A DNA stretch of 64,000 bases from Boseongicola aestuarii (GCF_900184815.1 NZ_FXXQ01000001.1:1-64000); one strand, 5' to 3'. Shown: positions 1 through 9,200, counted from the stretch's first letter. Made by a program: numbers and translations. Notes: a model not told the origin generated them from the letters alone.

Positions 1-71
1 TGGCCGACAAGCACATCAACCTGCCGCAATTTCTGAACTATTTCCTCTGGCTTGTGTCGTTTGTTTGCCAT
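1..71 (-). CDS. IS3-family transposase OrfA, N-terminal fragment
   Basis: Only the first 23 codons are in the window. They begin MANKRHKPEEIVQKLRQ, the helix-turn-helix start typical of OrfA proteins of the IS3 family (IS407-like). A strong ribosome binding site (GGAGGACAGAGA) precedes the ATG at 71. OrfA normally supplies the DNA-binding part of the OrfAB transposase made by programmed frameshifting with OrfB. The rest of the gene lies left of the window. Confidence 0.85.
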   Translation of the reverse strand, partial: MANKRHKPEEIVQKLRQVDVLVG

Positions 72-127
72 TCTCTGTCCTCCGTTTCCTAAACATAACG
101 GTGGACCAATTCAGATGGGGAGGCTCA
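1..127 (-). mobile_element. IS3-family insertion sequence, left end (runs off window)
   Basis: The segment holds the start of an IS3-type orfA read leftwards and its leader. The probable terminus is at 127, where the minus strand reads TGAGCCTCCCC; IS3-family ends typically begin with TG. The host reading frame to the right stops exactly at this TGA, which supports the boundary. The other end and the target-site duplication are outside the window, so the exact edge (about 113 to 127) is inferred. Confidence 0.75.
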
Positions 128-790
128 AAGTGTTCCGTCACGCACGGCGCGGTCGGTGCCGATCTCGATCCGGTCGCCTTGTGCGAGATCCGTGGCATGT
201 CTTTCGGGCACCGCAAGTCGCAGAAAGACGCCGCCGCTTGCAATGACTGCAATCGCCTCACCGGGTGTAACGACAGATCCGCGCGAAATATGGACGGCCA
301 GCACGATGCCCGCATCCGGTGCGAGGACTGCCCCTTCGGTTATTTGCTGTTCGACGATCAGGCGCTCGGCTTGGATGTTCGATATCTCGCCTTCGATCAC
401 GCTGACAGCGGTTTGCAGTTCTTCAAGCCGTCGGCTGGTGATCACTTCGCGCTCCATCAACGCCTCGCCCCGGGCGAGTTCCGAGCGCGCTGTCGACAGG
501 CGTGACTCCAGCGCGGTGAGACGTGCATCCAGAGCGTCGATCTGGAAATCGAGTTTGCCGTCTTCGATCCGGGCGACGCGAGCGCCTGCCGCGACCAGAT
601 CGCCCTCCGTCACGAAGAGGTCCACGACCGTGCCACCGATCCGCGCGCGCGCGGGCAACCTGTTGCGGGTTTCGACTTGCCCGAAGACCATCTTCCATTC
701 CGTGACGCTTTGAAGTGTGACGTCCATGGTCTGGCCGAAAGTCGGTGCGGCAAGGATCAGAGCCGTCAGCATCAGGAGGAGTCGTGGCAT
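128..790 (-). pseudogene. membrane-fusion (periplasmic adaptor) protein, truncated by IS insertion
   Basis: About 221 residues remain. There is a signal peptide (MPRLLLMLTALILAAPTFGQ), a biotinyl-lipoyl half-motif near residues 40-75, a coiled-coil hairpin at about 80-140, and the second lipoyl half followed by the start of the beta-barrel. Family members usually run to 300-400 residues, so the last beta-barrel and membrane-proximal domain are missing. Translation ends in VRDGTL at the TGA that begins the IS3 element. The ATG at 790 was chosen because it starts the signal peptide; no clear ribosome binding site is visible. A transporter gene would normally follow and may lie beyond the IS. 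It is the last gene of the leftward efflux operon and was probably an RND-type adaptor. The product is likely non-functional. Confidence 0.8.
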
Positions 791-937
791 TCCGCGCACC
801 CGTTTGTCGTGAACATCTGGCGTCACTATAGCGGGGCAATCGGCGCCGGTATTGATCTGGCGCAAGGGTGTCTCGGGTTGCAGCGTGGCAGGCGTGCCGC
901 GCATTTCGTGGCCGGGCGCGGGGCCGCTGGTATCCTG

Positions 938-2143
938 CTAGCGTTGTTGAAGTCTGACCCCGTCTTCAATGCGATCGTCCGGGAAACGTACAATCTCGTC
1001 GCCATCGTCTAGGCCTGAGAGAATCCTGGCTTCCCGGTCCGTTCGTTCGCCCACCTCGACAGTCGCTGTTCGGGCGCGTCCATCGACGACCTGAAACACC
1101 TGCCAGACTTCGCCATTGCGAAACAGAGCCGTCGCTGGCACTTTGGGAACATCGGAGGCTTCCCAAAGCACGATATCGACTTCGACCTCAAAGCCATGGC
1201 CAAGGCGTGTCCAGACCGCGGGGGGATCGGAAATGTCGATCACCACACTGACGCGCTGTTCTTCTATGCCCAGCGCTGAGACCTTGGTGTATCCGAAGGG
1301 GTCGATCCTGCGCACAGTTCCCGACAAGGCCCTGTCGCCACCCCAATTGTCGATGATGGCTCTTTGTCCGGGTTCGATTCGCACCGCGTCGGAGGAGCGG
1401 AAGTCGGCGACGATTTCCAGGTCTTCCGGGTTTCCAACCTCGAGGAGGGGTTGTCCGGGTGCGACGACGCCCTCGCTTTCGTGCAGAACCCGTAGGACCT
1501 GACCGTCGATCGGGGCACGGATCGGGATGCAGGGGCAGTTTCCAAGGCGTTGGGACGTCTCGCCGGGTGGCACAAGGCGGACCTCTGCGGCGCGCAGAAG
1601 GTTCTCGCGCATCTCGACGGCGGCTGCGGCCGTGGCGAGCGCTGCCGTGCGGATGCGGAACGTCCGCTCGGCTTCCTGCACGACGCGCAGGGACACGGTT
1701 TCATTGGTCCAAAGCTCGCGCATGCGCTCAACTTCGGTTTTGGCGAAATCGAGTTCTGCCTGGGCCTGCGTCAGTTCTGCTTGGGCCAGTTTCAAGGCGG
1801 CGCGCGCGGCGTCCGCGTCGGCGCGGGCTGTGGCCTCTGAGCGAACGTCAAGGAATTCGGGGTCCATCGGTTCGATCTCGGCCACCACCGTTTCGTTGGC
1901 GACAACCTCGTCCCCTTCTTCAATTTCGATCCGAAGGGCTCTTCCGTGCACCGGCGCGGAGACGACGAACGTGTCGCGGATCCGGGTTTGGCCTTCTTGC
2001 GCGACGGTTGTGACGAGGGGACCGCGTGTGACGGTTGCGAGATCCACGTCGATCGGGCGCGGCCAGAAGGCGAAGACGAGGCCAGCGGCCACGGCTCCGA
2101 CCGGGATCGCCCAGAACACTCTACGGCCAGTGATGATTGCCAT
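938..2143 (-). CDS. HlyD/MacA-type membrane-fusion protein
   Basis: A periplasmic adaptor of about 401 residues, expected to couple the neighbouring ABC exporter to an outer-membrane channel. One N-terminal membrane anchor (residues 8-25) is followed by split lipoyl halves (around 60-95 and 205-235) flanking a long alanine/glutamate-rich coiled coil (about 100-190), then beta-barrel domains. The ATG at 2143 has AAGGGAG eight bases upstream. A GTG at 2152 is in frame but sits directly on that Shine-Dalgarno sequence, so the ATG is preferred. It follows the permease gene almost immediately (permease stop at 2149), so the two are probably co-translated. The NCPC cysteine pair near residue 205 is unusual. 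The substrate cannot be told from sequence. Confidence 0.85.
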   Translation of the reverse strand: MAIITGRRVFWAIPVGAVAAGLVFAFWPRPIDVDLATVTRGPLVTTVAQEGQTRIRDTFVVSAPVHGRALRIEIEEGDEVVANETVVAEIEPMDPEFLDVRSEATARADADAARAALKLAQAELTQAQAELDFAKTEVERMRELWTNETVSLRVVQEAERTFRIRTAALATAAAAVEMRENLLRAAEVRLVPPGETSQRLGNCPCIPIRAPIDGQVLRVLHESEGVVAPGQPLLEVGNPEDLEIVADFRSSDAVRIEPGQRAIIDNWGGDRALSGTVRRIDPFGYTKVSALGIEEQRVSVVIDISDPPAVWTRLGHGFEVEVDIVLWEASDVPKVPATALFRNGEVWQVFQVVDGRARTATVEVGERTDREARILSGLDDGDEIVRFPDDRIEDGVRLQQR

Positions 2144-2148
2144 TTGGC

Positions 2149-4509
2149 TCACTCCCTTGTTTTCAAGACACTTATGAGATCAAGGCGGTCAAGCCGTCGT
2201 CTTACGACAGCGGCAGAGACCGCGCTGGCGATGATGATGACAAGCACAGCTTTTCCAAATGCAGTCGGAGGAATAACGAACGGCAACCGGAAGAGTTCGG
2301 TTTCGAAAGCCTGAACGATGATCGCGACAAGGCCATAGCCCGCCAAGCATCCCAGTGGCAGCGCGATCATGACGAGAAGCGCGGTTTCGCCGATCAGGAT
2401 GTAGGAGACCTCGGCGCGGGTGAAGCCGAGTACCCGCAAGGTCGCAAGTTCGCGGCCGCGTTCGGACAAGGCCACCCGTGCGGCGTTGTAGACCACGCCA
2501 TATGCTAATGCGCTGGAGAACAGGACGAAAAAGCCACTGAAAATCAGGATCGTCTCGCCGATGGTTTCGAACATGGTCTGGATGGCGTTATGCTTGACGG
2601 TGACGGTGGCAAGCCCGGGGAGCGCGCGCAAGGCGTCATAAAGCGGGCCTTCGTCGGCGGCGTCGACCAGCAGACTTGCATATTCGAACGAAGGGGGGTC
2701 GCCCAGCAGGCGGTTGAGTTGCGCGAGCGAGACATAGGCCGGCATTGCGATCCAGGTTTCGTGAATGCCTGCCACTGTCAGTTCGAAGCGGCGGTGGTCA
2801 CGTTCCAGAATTTCGACCTCGACTGTGTCTCCAGGCTTCACGTCAAGCTTCTCGGCAAGCAGTCGACCGAGTACCACGCCGCCTGTCGGCACAGGGACTT
2901 TCCAGCCGCGCACATCATGGATGAGCTGGAGGCGGCTGTCTTCGGGAAGCGCGGTCAGGCCGCCGCGGTGCCGGGTTCTGCCATTTGTGATATCGGCCGC
3001 GACAAGACGCATGGGTTCGACCGCCAAAACGCCGGGCAGGCTCAGCAGCGCGTGGCGGGCGGAATCTGCGCGTGTCCCTCTGAAGCCGACCACCATGTCC
3101 TGATGCTGGCTTTGTTGGAAATGATTTCGCACAAGGAGGTAGATCGCATCATTCCATTGCATGGCCATGACTAGAACGGCGACCGACAGGGCGACGCCGA
3201 CCACTGTCACGCCAGCGCGCAGCGGGTTGCGGATAATGTGGCGCAGGATGATCCGGGTCGGGCTGTCTAGGGCCTCGACGACCGCATGTGGCAAAGCGAC
3301 TTCGCGAAACCGTTCTGGGGCGGGCGGGCGCATCGCTTGTGCCGGAACAAGGCGTAGAACCTGTCGGACCGCGCCGATCGCACCAAGCAGGCCCGCGCCA
3401 AAGGCCACGATGGCCGAGAGTGCGAATTCCGTTCCGCTTGGACGATAGAAGAGGAAGGGAAACCGGAAGAACTGAGTGTAGATTTCAGTGTTGTATCGTC
3501 CAAGTGCCGCTCCTGCGCCCCATCCGAGGAGAACGCCGACGGCCGTCATGGCAAGGGCAAGCATCGTATAGTGCCAGCCAACTTGAAGGTCTGTGTATCC
3601 GAAGGCTTTCATCAAGGCGATCTCGCGTCGTTCCACGGTGATGATCCGGGCAAGTATGGCGTTTGTCAGGAATGCGGCCACTGACAGAAAGATCCCCGGC
3701 AGGATTGTCGCCATGGTGCGCAACTGGTCGAATTCATTCATCAAAAACCAGTTCGAAATCTGATCGGCCCGCGCGATTGCGCCACTTCCGCCGTGGTCTT
3801 CAAGCAGGTCGTCAAGGTCGGTGATGACGGGTTTCGGGTCGACGTCACGCAAGAGCGAGAGGGTGACGTCGTTGAACGCGCCTTGCATGTCATAAGCAGC
3901 CGCAAGAGTCTCGCGTCCCATCCAGACGATGCCGTATCGCCGGTCGTCCGGCATCAGTCCGCCGGGCGCGATTGCGTAGACAAACTCGGGTGAAAGTGCG
4001 ATCCCGACGACACGGACCTTGCGCTGGGTGCCATTGAGCAGCACGCGAATGGAGTCACCCGGCACCAGTCCGTGAGCTTGTGCGAAAGGCGCGTGAAGGA
4101 CCGCCTCGTCGTCGCGATCCGCCAGCGGGGATCGGCCCGTCAGAAGAGCAAACCTGTTGAGCAAAGGCTCGCGGTCATCCGGGACCGAAAGGAGGTGGGC
4201 CATGACGGGTTCGCTCATGCTCGCGATTTCAACGGTCGTGAGCGCGCTGATGCGGGTTTCGACGGTCTGGACGCCGGGAATTCTTGCGATGCGGTCGGTC
4301 AGGCGCATTGGCGCACGGCGCACGCCCGCAAAGACTTCGGCAAAGCTGTAGCGTTCGTAATAGGCGTCTGTCGTGGCTTGGAGCGAGGTCAGGGTGCTGA
4401 GAGACATCACAAGCAGAGCAACACCCGAGGCGACCACAAGAGCCACCGCGAAGACTTGTCCGCGAAGGCGCAACAGATCGCGCAGGAGTTTCCGGTTCAA
4501 TGGGTGCAT
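2149..4509 (-). CDS. ABC transporter permease, double FtsX/MacB type
   Basis: A 786-residue inner-membrane protein with the layout of FtsX-family exporters: an N-terminal transmembrane helix (about 17-38), a large periplasmic MacB_PCD-like domain, three helices near 265-375, then a second repeat with a helix at about 430-450, another periplasmic domain and three C-terminal helices (about 660-775). Duplicated FtsX modules in one chain are typical of lipoprotein or lipophilic-compound exporters. It starts 4 bases after the ATPase gene and overlaps the region of the adaptor start, so ATPase, permease and adaptor form one exporter operon. No catalytic domain is present. The substrate is unknown; export of a lipid, lipoprotein or drug is the family expectation. 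Confidence 0.88.
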   Translation of the reverse strand: MHPLNRKLLRDLLRLRGQVFAVALVVASGVALLVMSLSTLTSLQATTDAYYERYSFAEVFAGVRRAPMRLTDRIARIPGVQTVETRISALTTVEIASMSEPVMAHLLSVPDDREPLLNRFALLTGRSPLADRDDEAVLHAPFAQAHGLVPGDSIRVLLNGTQRKVRVVGIALSPEFVYAIAPGGLMPDDRRYGIVWMGRETLAAAYDMQGAFNDVTLSLLRDVDPKPVITDLDDLLEDHGGSGAIARADQISNWFLMNEFDQLRTMATILPGIFLSVAAFLTNAILARIITVERREIALMKAFGYTDLQVGWHYTMLALAMTAVGVLLGWGAGAALGRYNTEIYTQFFRFPFLFYRPSGTEFALSAIVAFGAGLLGAIGAVRQVLRLVPAQAMRPPAPERFREVALPHAVVEALDSPTRIILRHIIRNPLRAGVTVVGVALSVAVLVMAMQWNDAIYLLVRNHFQQSQHQDMVVGFRGTRADSARHALLSLPGVLAVEPMRLVAADITNGRTRHRGGLTALPEDSRLQLIHDVRGWKVPVPTGGVVLGRLLAEKLDVKPGDTVEVEILERDHRRFELTVAGIHETWIAMPAYVSLAQLNRLLGDPPSFEYASLLVDAADEGPLYDALRALPGLATVTVKHNAIQTMFETIGETILIFSGFFVLFSSALAYGVVYNAARVALSERGRELATLRVLGFTRAEVSYILIGETALLVMIALPLGCLAGYGLVAIIVQAFETELFRLPFVIPPTAFGKAVLVIIIASAVSAAVVRRRLDRLDLISVLKTRE

Positions 4510-4513
4510 GGCG

Positions 4514-5257
4514 CTACCAATTGATATCGCGTGGGGCCACGCGGGTTTTGTTTGTGTATTCGTCCGCGATCTGCCCGTCCCGCATCGAAATCACGCGATC
4601 CGCCATGTCCGCGATGGCGGCGTTGTGAGTGATCAGAACGGTCGAGGACCCGACCTCGCGGTTCACTGTCTTGATAGCCTCCAGCACGATCACACCAGTT
4701 TCGCTGTCAAGCGCACCGGTCGGTTCGTCGCAAAGCAAAAGCTCGGGTCGTTTGGCTATGGCGCGCGCGATGGCGACGCGTTGCTGTTCGCCGCCCGACA
4801 GTTCGGCCGGGAAGTGATGCGCCCGCGGGCCAAGCCCGACGATCTTCAGCGCGTCGTTTGGGGATAGCGGATCGCGCGCGATTTCCGTGACCAGCGCGAC
4901 GTTCTCTTCGGCGGTGAGCGAGGCGATCAGATTATAGAACTGAAAGACGAAGCCCACGCGGTCGCGTCGATAACGCGTCAGGGCGGCAATATCCATTTTG
5001 CCCAGATCGATCCCGTCGAGAATGACCTGGCCCCCGGTCGCTGTGTCGAGGCCGCCGAGTATGTTGAGCAAGGTCGACTTGCCGCTGCCTGAGGGCCCGA
5101 GCAGGACCACGAGTTCGCCTCGTCCGAGAGTGAGGTCGACCCCCCGCAACGCATGCACAGCCGAGGGACCTTCGCCATAGACTTTGGTCAGGCCGATGGC
5201 CTGCAGGATTGTCTGTGAGCCCGAATGGGTCTGCTGTTGCGTTGCTGGGTCGCTCAT
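4514..5257 (-). CDS. ABC transporter ATP-binding protein, LolD/MacB type
   Basis: About 247 residues, the cytoplasmic ATPase of the adjacent FtsX-type exporter. Visible motifs are Walker [10 protein letters not shown], the Q-loop region FVFQFYNL, signature [14 protein letters not shown], Walker [13 protein letters not shown] and the switch histidine in LITHN. The start ATG at 5257 (MSDPATQQQ) is preferred over an in-frame start at 5308, which would add 17 non-conserved residues. The stop lies 4 bases before the permease start. The gene probably depends on a promoter upstream of the PepSY gene. Confidence 0.9.
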   Translation of the reverse strand: MSDPATQQQTHSGSQTILQAIGLTKVYGEGPSAVHALRGVDLTLGRGELVVLLGPSGSGKSTLLNILGGLDTATGGQVILDGIDLGKMDIAALTRYRRDRVGFVFQFYNLIASLTAEENVALVTEIARDPLSPNDALKIVGLGPRAHHFPAELSGGEQQRVAIARAIAKRPELLLCDEPTGALDSETGVIVLEAIKTVNREVGSSTVLITHNAAIADMADRVISMRDGQIADEYTNKTRVAPRDINW

Positions 5258-5347
5258 TGCTGTAGTTCCCGTTGCAAGTTGTTTTGCAGTCCTGGGGTGC
5301 GTTTGCAATCCCGATGTGTCGCGCCAATTGGCGTCCGTGGCGCAGCG

Positions 5348-5791
5348 CTAGCTGTCGTTTCGTTTCGATTTCAGGACTTTGCCGGTCACGGCGTCGACGT
5401 AGATCTCGACCTGGACTCCGTCGCTGTTGGTGGCCTCGATCTCGTAGTGACTGCCTTCGAATTCGATCTCGCGGACATTTGTATACCCAAGGGCTTCGAT
5501 CGTCGCCACGATCTGCCGCAGGCCCATGTAATCGGGGCGCGGCGAGGTTCCACCCCAACCCATGCGTCTGTTGCCCGGCCCCGTGCTTTCGAAGGCGGTG
5601 CGGCATTCCAACGAGACCTGCGCGAGATGTTCTGTGGGGTACAAATGCACAGCACCGCCCATATGCGGCAGATTTGGGAAATATCTTTCAATACTATCTG
5701 CGCAGGTTGCGCAGACGGCTCCAGTCTGCGCGCCGACGGTTCCGGCAAAAAGGCAGGTAACAGCAACGGCAATGGCCCTGATATTCCGCAT
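5348..5791 (-). CDS. PepSY-domain periplasmic protein
   Basis: A secreted protein of 147 residues. The signal peptide is MRNIRAIAVAVTCLFAGTVG with a likely cut after GAQ. An N-terminal segment with a CATC cysteine pair (about 27-30) is followed by a C-terminal PepSY-like module (about 90-147) ending in EIYVDAVTGKVLK, the usual PepSY ending. PepSY domains often bind or inhibit partner proteins or act in metal handling. As first gene of the leftward exporter operon (gap of about 90 bases to the ATPase) it may be a periplasmic accessory of the exporter. That link is inferred from position only. Confidence 0.7.
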   Translation of the reverse strand: MRNIRAIAVAVTCLFAGTVGAQTGAVCATCADSIERYFPNLPHMGGAVHLYPTEHLAQVSLECRTAFESTGPGNRRMGWGGTSPRPDYMGLRQIVATIEALGYTNVREIEFEGSHYEIEATNSDGVQVEIYVDAVTGKVLKSKRNDS

Positions 5792-6070
5792 CGTTTGACT
5801 CCCAAAGAGAAAGCAATGTCGTCGCGACCGAAGTGCGCGGCATATTTGACGTGATAAGTCAGACTCGGGGGTTGAAGTTGAGGAAGATCAAACCGAAGCG
5901 GGGCCGAGCGCGGGTTTTCGGCGTTGCCGGTGGCCCAGTTCGCGTGGAGTTGTACTGAAGCGTATCGCAGGCAGTCGAGCCGCGAAATCCAAGCGCGGAG
6001 GTAAGGACACAGCGATATTTGTGACGCGACCTTCGCGAGGGCTGAAGCGCGGGAAAGATCAATGTTTTGT

Positions 6071-6086
6071 CCTGATTGCGATCAGG
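6071..6086. promoter_or_regulatory. 16-bp palindrome, FNR/CRP-like
   Basis: CCTGAT-TGCG-ATCAGG is a perfect inverted repeat with the 5-4-5 geometry of FNR/FixK sites (8 of 10 to TTGAT-N4-ATCAA). It lies about 190 bp before the MFS gene, farther than the other boxes in this window, so its target is uncertain. Confidence 0.35.
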
Positions 6087-6197
6087 TGATGCGGTCTGAC
6101 TTTTGCAGAGGTTAAGACAGCCATAACCGCTCTGAGCGGGCCGCGAGGTTGCCAAGTCACGAGAACGATCTGGATGAAATTGTGTTTTCTAGGTATC

Positions 6198-6217
6198 TTC
6201 AGTATTCCTAAACTGAA
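6198..6217. promoter_or_regulatory. inverted repeat upstream of the MFS gene
   Basis: TTCAGT-N8-ACTGAA has perfect 6-bp arms, about 50-70 bp before the MFS start codon. The size and position suit a repressor operator. No regulator gene sits next to it, so the binding protein is unknown. Confidence 0.4.
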
Positions 6218-6266
6218 TTTAGCGACGTTGGCCTTGTTTGGCGGCTGAATTTCACCGTTGACGACG

Positions 6267-7586
6267 ATGGGGCTGGCCGGAACCTTGTTCAAAAGCATTC
6301 TCTCACTTGGCGCGTTGCTGCTTGGCTCGGCGTTTTTGTTGTTTGCGGGCGGCGTGAACGCCTTGATCCTGCCGATCCGTGGGGAAGCGGAAGGGTTTAC
6401 GGCGACGTCGCTTGGCCTTCTTGGAACGGGCTGGGCGATCGGCTATGTCGCGGGTTGCCTGCGCACGCCCGCTATGGTGGCGCGCGTCGGTCATATACGG
6501 GCGTTCGGGGCCATGTGCGCGATTGCCGCAATTGCCGTCTTGATATCGCTTGTCCTGATCACGCCCGCGGTATGGATACCTGTGCGCGCCCTTTCCGGCT
6601 TTTGTTTTGCCGGGGCCGCGATGATCGTTGAAAGCTGGCTGAACGAAAGAACCGAGGCATCTTCGCGCGGTCGTGTCTTCGGCATCTATACAATGGTGAA
6701 TCTGGCCGCGACGACAGCCGGCCAGATGGTGCTGACACTTGGGGATACCAACGGATATTTCTTTTTTGTCCTCGCAGCGATGGTGTACTGCCTTGCACTT
6801 TTGCCGACGGCCATCAGCGCGACGACCACGCCTCGTCCGCTCACTAAGGTTTCACTTGATTTGCGGGCATTGTGGAGAAACTCGCCCATCGCCTTCTTTG
6901 CGGTTCTAATGGTGGGGGTCTCGAATGCCTCGTTCGGCACGCTTGCGGCCGTTTTTGGCGCGCGGATCGGACTTTCGCTGGGAGATATAGCCTTGTTTGC
7001 GAGTATTCCAATTCTCGCTGGGGCCGCGATGCAGATACCGGTCGGGATCGCGTCGGACCGGCTGGACCGGCGGAAGGTTCTTATCGGGATAACGTGCTTT
7101 GCCTTAGCCGCGGATGCGCTGTTCCTTTTGGTCGGGGTGACCAGTCCGTCGATGGTTCTGGGGTTGGCGGCTCTGTTTGGGGCAACGGTATACGCCATGT
7201 ATCCGGTGATCGTGGCGCACGCGAACGACCATGCCGAACCGGGAACCTATATTCAGGTCAGTGGCGGTTTGTTGCTGGTGTTTGGTCTTGGCTCGATCGG
7301 GGGTCCTACGGTCGCCGGTTTTGCAATGACATCTTTTGGTCCTGCAAGTCTGTTCGCCGTGACGGGAACCGCGCATATATGTCTGCTGACGTTTGCCATA
7401 TACCGCTTGCGCACCGCTCCTTCGGTAAAGAGCGAGAAGAAGGTCATGTTCAAAGCCAAGCCTTTGGCGCGCTTTTCCACACCGGAAACGGCGGCTCTTG
7501 GCGCTGATCAGGCGGAACTGGATGCGGATCAGCCGTCCGAGGCGCTTGAGGGGCCCCCGCAGTCGCAAAAGGATCCGCGAGAGTAG
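6267..7586 (+). CDS. MFS transporter, YcaD-like
   Basis: About 439 residues with 12 predicted membrane helices in two bundles. The central signature PVGIASDRLDRRKVLIG (about residues 255-271) is the MFS loop 8-9 motif, and the N-terminal half contains VESWLNERTEASSRGRVFG, typical of the YcaD/UMF-like subgroup of small-molecule exporters. The C-terminal 50 residues are hydrophilic. The ATG at 6267 is used; a TTG at 6258 in frame is possible, and neither has a strong ribosome binding site. It is a single gene flanked by an intergenic region with two inverted repeats. The substrate is not deducible. Confidence 0.8.
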   Translation: MGLAGTLFKSILSLGALLLGSAFLLFAGGVNALILPIRGEAEGFTATSLGLLGTGWAIGYVAGCLRTPAMVARVGHIRAFGAMCAIAAIAVLISLVLITPAVWIPVRALSGFCFAGAAMIVESWLNERTEASSRGRVFGIYTMVNLAATTAGQMVLTLGDTNGYFFFVLAAMVYCLALLPTAISATTTPRPLTKVSLDLRALWRNSPIAFFAVLMVGVSNASFGTLAAVFGARIGLSLGDIALFASIPILAGAAMQIPVGIASDRLDRRKVLIGITCFALAADALFLLVGVTSPSMVLGLAALFGATVYAMYPVIVAHANDHAEPGTYIQVSGGLLLVFGLGSIGGPTVAGFAMTSFGPASLFAVTGTAHICLLTFAIYRLRTAPSVKSEKKVMFKAKPLARFSTPETAALGADQAELDADQPSEALEGPPQSQKDPRE

Positions 7587-7769
7587 GTCTTTGGTTCTTG
7601 TGTTGGTGGTAACCGTTCCACGCGGTTTCGCGCTACGTAATTAAGTGGTTTTGAATGTTTTTGCCCCACACTTGAAATCAGATCTCGCCGCTTCTTATCT
7701 GCGATGGACAGGCCAACGAATTGCATATCCCGTGCGCTCGCCGAGCTTGTCTTTTCGGACGAACAGCAC

Positions 7770-8714
7770 ATGGACTATCTTCAACTAATTCTCGGGTTCG
7801 CTTTGCTGGTTGCCGGCGGCGAGGCTTTGGTGCGCGGAGCCGTTGCGGTCGCGTCCCGGTTTGGGGTTTCGCCTCTTCTGATCGGCCTGACGCTTGTCGG
7901 CTTTGGAACTTCGACACCCGAACTGGTCACCAGTCTGCAGGCCGCGCTGGGGGGATTCCCGGGCATAGCGGTCGGAAATGTGATCGGCTCCAATGTGGCC
8001 AACATCCTGCTGATTGTGGGTGTCGCTGCGGTAATCATGCCGATGGTCGTTGATTCCGGTGCGTTCCGACGCGATGGTGCGGTGCTTGGGGTCGCAACCG
8101 CGCTGGCAGTTGGAGTGGTTTTGGTTGGCACGCTGGAGCGCTGGATGGGTGGCGTTCTGATCGCCCTATTGCTGGGTTATATCTGGCTGGCTTACAGAAC
8201 CGACAGGCGTGCCGTTGCGTCCGCGATTGGTGATGAAGCGCCGATCAGCGCACCGACAACGGGGTCTTTATGGATCGCACTTGGACTGGCGGCTGGCGGG
8301 ACTATCCTGACGATCTTGGGTGCGCATCTGACCGTTAAAGCCGCCGTCACACTGGCGCTGATCTGGGGGATGAGCGAGACAGTCGTGGGGCTGACGGTGG
8401 TTGCCGTCGGCACGTCGCTGCCAGAGCTTGTGACATCTGTCATGGCGGCTCTGCGGCGGCAGTCCGGCATCGCCTTCGGCAATGTGATCGGATCGAACAT
8501 CTATAATATCCTGGGTATTCTGGGCGTCACGGCGCTTGTTCAGCCAATTCCCATTCCCCCGGAAATCGCGCAGCTTGATGTCTGGGTCATGCTGGCGGCA
8601 GCGGTCGCCTTGATTATCGTTGTCATGGCTTGGCAGCGGATCGGGCGAGGGGTCGGGATTGGCTTTCTCGGCGCTTATGTCGCCTATACGGCGTGGTTGG
8701 TATCCGGTGCTTAG
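7770..8714 (+). CDS. K+-dependent-type Na+/Ca2+ exchanger (CaCA family, YrbG-like)
   Basis: A membrane protein of about 314 residues built from two inverted repeats of five helices. Each repeat carries the CaCA alpha motif: GTSTPELVTS then GNVIGSNVANI in the first half, GTSLPELVTS then GNVIGSNIYNI in the second. The paired acidic residues in PEL bind calcium in this family, which exchanges Ca2+ for Na+ or H+. The ATG at 7770 (MDYLQLILG) starts directly at the first helix; an upstream in-frame start at 7704 would add a non-conserved tail. A second CaCA gene lies at 46.9 kb. Confidence 0.88.
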   Translation: MDYLQLILGFALLVAGGEALVRGAVAVASRFGVSPLLIGLTLVGFGTSTPELVTSLQAALGGFPGIAVGNVIGSNVANILLIVGVAAVIMPMVVDSGAFRRDGAVLGVATALAVGVVLVGTLERWMGGVLIALLLGYIWLAYRTDRRAVASAIGDEAPISAPTTGSLWIALGLAAGGTILTILGAHLTVKAAVTLALIWGMSETVVGLTVVAVGTSLPELVTSVMAALRRQSGIAFGNVIGSNIYNILGILGVTALVQPIPIPPEIAQLDVWVMLAAAVALIIVVMAWQRIGRGVGIGFLGAYVAYTAWLVSGA

Positions 8715-8772
8715 ATATCTTTCTTCGCACGGTTTGTCGGAAGCTTTGCCGCAAGGTCTAAGTGCCGCGCGC

Positions 8773-9200
8773 ATGGGTCTGGTTGCGCTGATGCTGACTT
8801 ACGGCATTGCCGTCGCGGCCGAAGACGTGGAGCGGTTGAGTGAGCTCCGGGCCCTTGGGGATTGCGAGAACTGCGCCTTTGAAGATCAGGATTTTTCGGG
8901 CAGGAAACTTATCGGAATAAACCTGTCCAATGCGGCGCTCGACAACGTCGTGTTTGATAATTCGGAATTGAATATTTCGCTTTTCGAAAGGCAATTTTGC
9001 GCAATGTCAGTTTCGTTGGAACGAACCTGCGCGGCGCTAGTTTTGTCGGTGCGCGCCTTGAGAATGTAAGCTTTGATGGCGCGATCCTGTCGGGTGCGGT
9101 ATTTGAAGGTGCCTTCATGGACCGTACCGACCTGCAGTCGGCGCTGCTTTGCAATACGCAGTTGCCTGGCGATCTGATGGATCGGTCCGATTGCGAATGA
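8773..9200 (+). pseudogene. pentapeptide-repeat protein, single-base frameshift
   Basis: The reading frame from 8773 has a signal peptide (MGLVALMLTYGIAVAA) and pentapeptide repeats up to FDNSELNISLFER, then leaves the repeat pattern at about 8990. The repeat resumes in another frame (ILRNVSFVGTNLRGASF and onward) to a stop at 9200. Restoring one G after 8990 (the AAGGCAA run) gives an unbroken A(D/N)LXX series across both halves. Either the gene is broken or there is a base-calling error. The intact protein would be about 142 residues: a periplasmic right-handed beta-helix with a CENC cysteine pair near the N-terminus. The downstream ExoD-like gene overlaps its stop codon (ATGA). Confidence 0.75.

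Larger units (their letters stand above)
5792..6257. other. intergenic region between divergent PepSY and MFS genes
   Basis: About 465 bases without a convincing gene. Reading frames here are short and lack ribosome binding sites and recognisable motifs. It holds two inverted repeats listed separately (6071-6086 and 6198-6217). A TGAC-N7-GTCA repeat lies near 5850. The stretch presumably carries both divergent promoters and may contain decayed sequence. Confidence 0.5.

Noticed and set aside
5848-5866. TGAC-N7-GTCA repeat upstream of the PepSY gene
   Set aside because: The spacing (7) is wrong for an FNR/FixK box and there is no second copy with that spacing.
5859-6155. Leftward open frame of about 98 codons in the PepSY-MFS gap
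   Set aside because: No ribosome binding site, no recognisable motif, unusual composition, and it overlaps likely promoter DNA. Treated as non-coding.
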